DNA from: Oceanobacillus sojae | Lineage (GTDB): Bacteria; Bacillota; Bacilli; Bacillales; Amphibacillaceae | Assembly (NCBI RefSeq): GCF_900162665.1 | Contig: NZ_LT727811.1 | Location: 438,063-502,062, forward strand | Reading direction: 5' to 3' | Length of the DNA: 64,000 nt | Shown here: positions 63,916-64,000 of the stretch, one piece after another | Numbering within the stretch: the stretch's first letter is position 1 | How the letters are laid out: every line of letters starts with the position of its first letter | Program-made: the position numbers and the translations under genes | The notes under the pieces: generated by a model | Seen by the model: only the letters and a program-made list of their open reading frames with translations | What the model was told of the DNA's origin: nothing | Database searches by the model: none

Positions 63916-64000
63916 TTAGCTCTGACCGTATCTGTCGAGCTTGACATCAATGGACTCTATCCCTTTTTCTACAAATACATTATACAATTGTGCCTCCAAA
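63916..64000 (-). CDS. 3' end of a gene that enters from the right edge (unknown product)
   Basis: On the minus strand an open frame from the window edge ends QLYNVFVEKGIESIDVKL, then DRYGQS and a TAA at 63916-63918. Only 27 residues are visible. It ends 15 bp from the kinase terminator, as expected for a convergent gene. Product not recognised. Confidence 0.5.
   Translation of the reverse strand, partial: LEAQLYNVFVEKGIESIDVKLDRYGQS

Overview
The window looks like a chromosomal segment of a low-GC, Gram-positive Bacillaceae bacterium (an Oceanobacillus/Virgibacillus-like relative is my guess). The reasons are AT-rich DNA, strong AGGAGG-type ribosome binding sites, frequent TTG/GTG starts, CcpA-like cre sites, PTS operons with BglG, RpiR, DeoR and GntR regulators, and the families of the encoded proteins. 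No rRNA, tRNA, CRISPR array or phage block was seen. Most of the window is a run of nutrient-uptake and sugar-catabolism operons, one pilus locus and two small insertion sequences.

Layout. 0.1-8.3 kb: a Tad (type IVc) pilus operon on the minus strand (TadZ, TadA, TadB, TadC, a 58-residue Flp pilin, a lipoprotein, TadE-like, TadG-like/DUF5702). 8.3-9.2 kb: gene-poor DNA with a decayed IS200 transposase. 9.2-12.2 kb: an M20 amidohydrolase divergent from a YfcC-family transporter that has an in-frame stop near its 3' end. 12.3-19.2 kb: a peptide-type ABC transporter with unusual parts: a circularly permuted substrate-binding lipoprotein, two permeases with extra N-terminal membrane domains, and a fused double ATPase. 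19.4-25.9 kb: a DeoR-controlled operon whose content matches the E. coli sgc cluster (BtpA-like, galactitol-type EIIB/EIIC/EIIA, pentulose-phosphate epimerase, M42 peptidase) plus a HAD phosphatase. 26.2-29.3 kb: purine permease and adenine deaminase. 29.9-35.3 kb: a PrpR-like regulator, KdgT-type permease, four-carbon-acid-sugar kinase and PdxA-type dehydrogenase (threonate/erythronate-type catabolism). 35.4-44.7 kb: an ornithine-cyclodeaminase-like protein, RpiR regulator, IS4-type element, hydantoinase A and B, a 48-residue membrane peptide and a sodium/solute symporter. 44.7-45.4 kb: an IS200-type element. 45.5-52.2 kb: a BglG-controlled galactitol-type PTS operon with a PfkB kinase, two class II aldolases and a 75-residue membrane protein. 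52.8-54.8 kb: iron alcohol dehydrogenase and an SDR. 55.1-63.8 kb: a mannose-family PTS operon (with an EIIC-EIID fusion), two dehydrogenases, a class II aldolase, a GntR regulator and a P-loop kinase, opposite an RpiR regulator and a PfkB kinase.

How the genes fit together. The three PTS operons each pair a phosphorylating importer with enzymes that isomerise or oxidise, phosphorylate and cleave a sugar phosphate to triose level. cre-like sites in front of several modules suggest carbon catabolite control. The most unusual unit is the ABC transporter at 12.3-19.2 kb, where all four genes depart from the textbook Dpp/Opp layout. A second lead is the pair of near-identical palindromes in front of the kdgT-like permease, probably read by the adjacent PrpR-like regulator, which lacks the sigma-54 contact motif. 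Functions are inferred from sequence only; substrates of the transporters and PTS systems are unknown.
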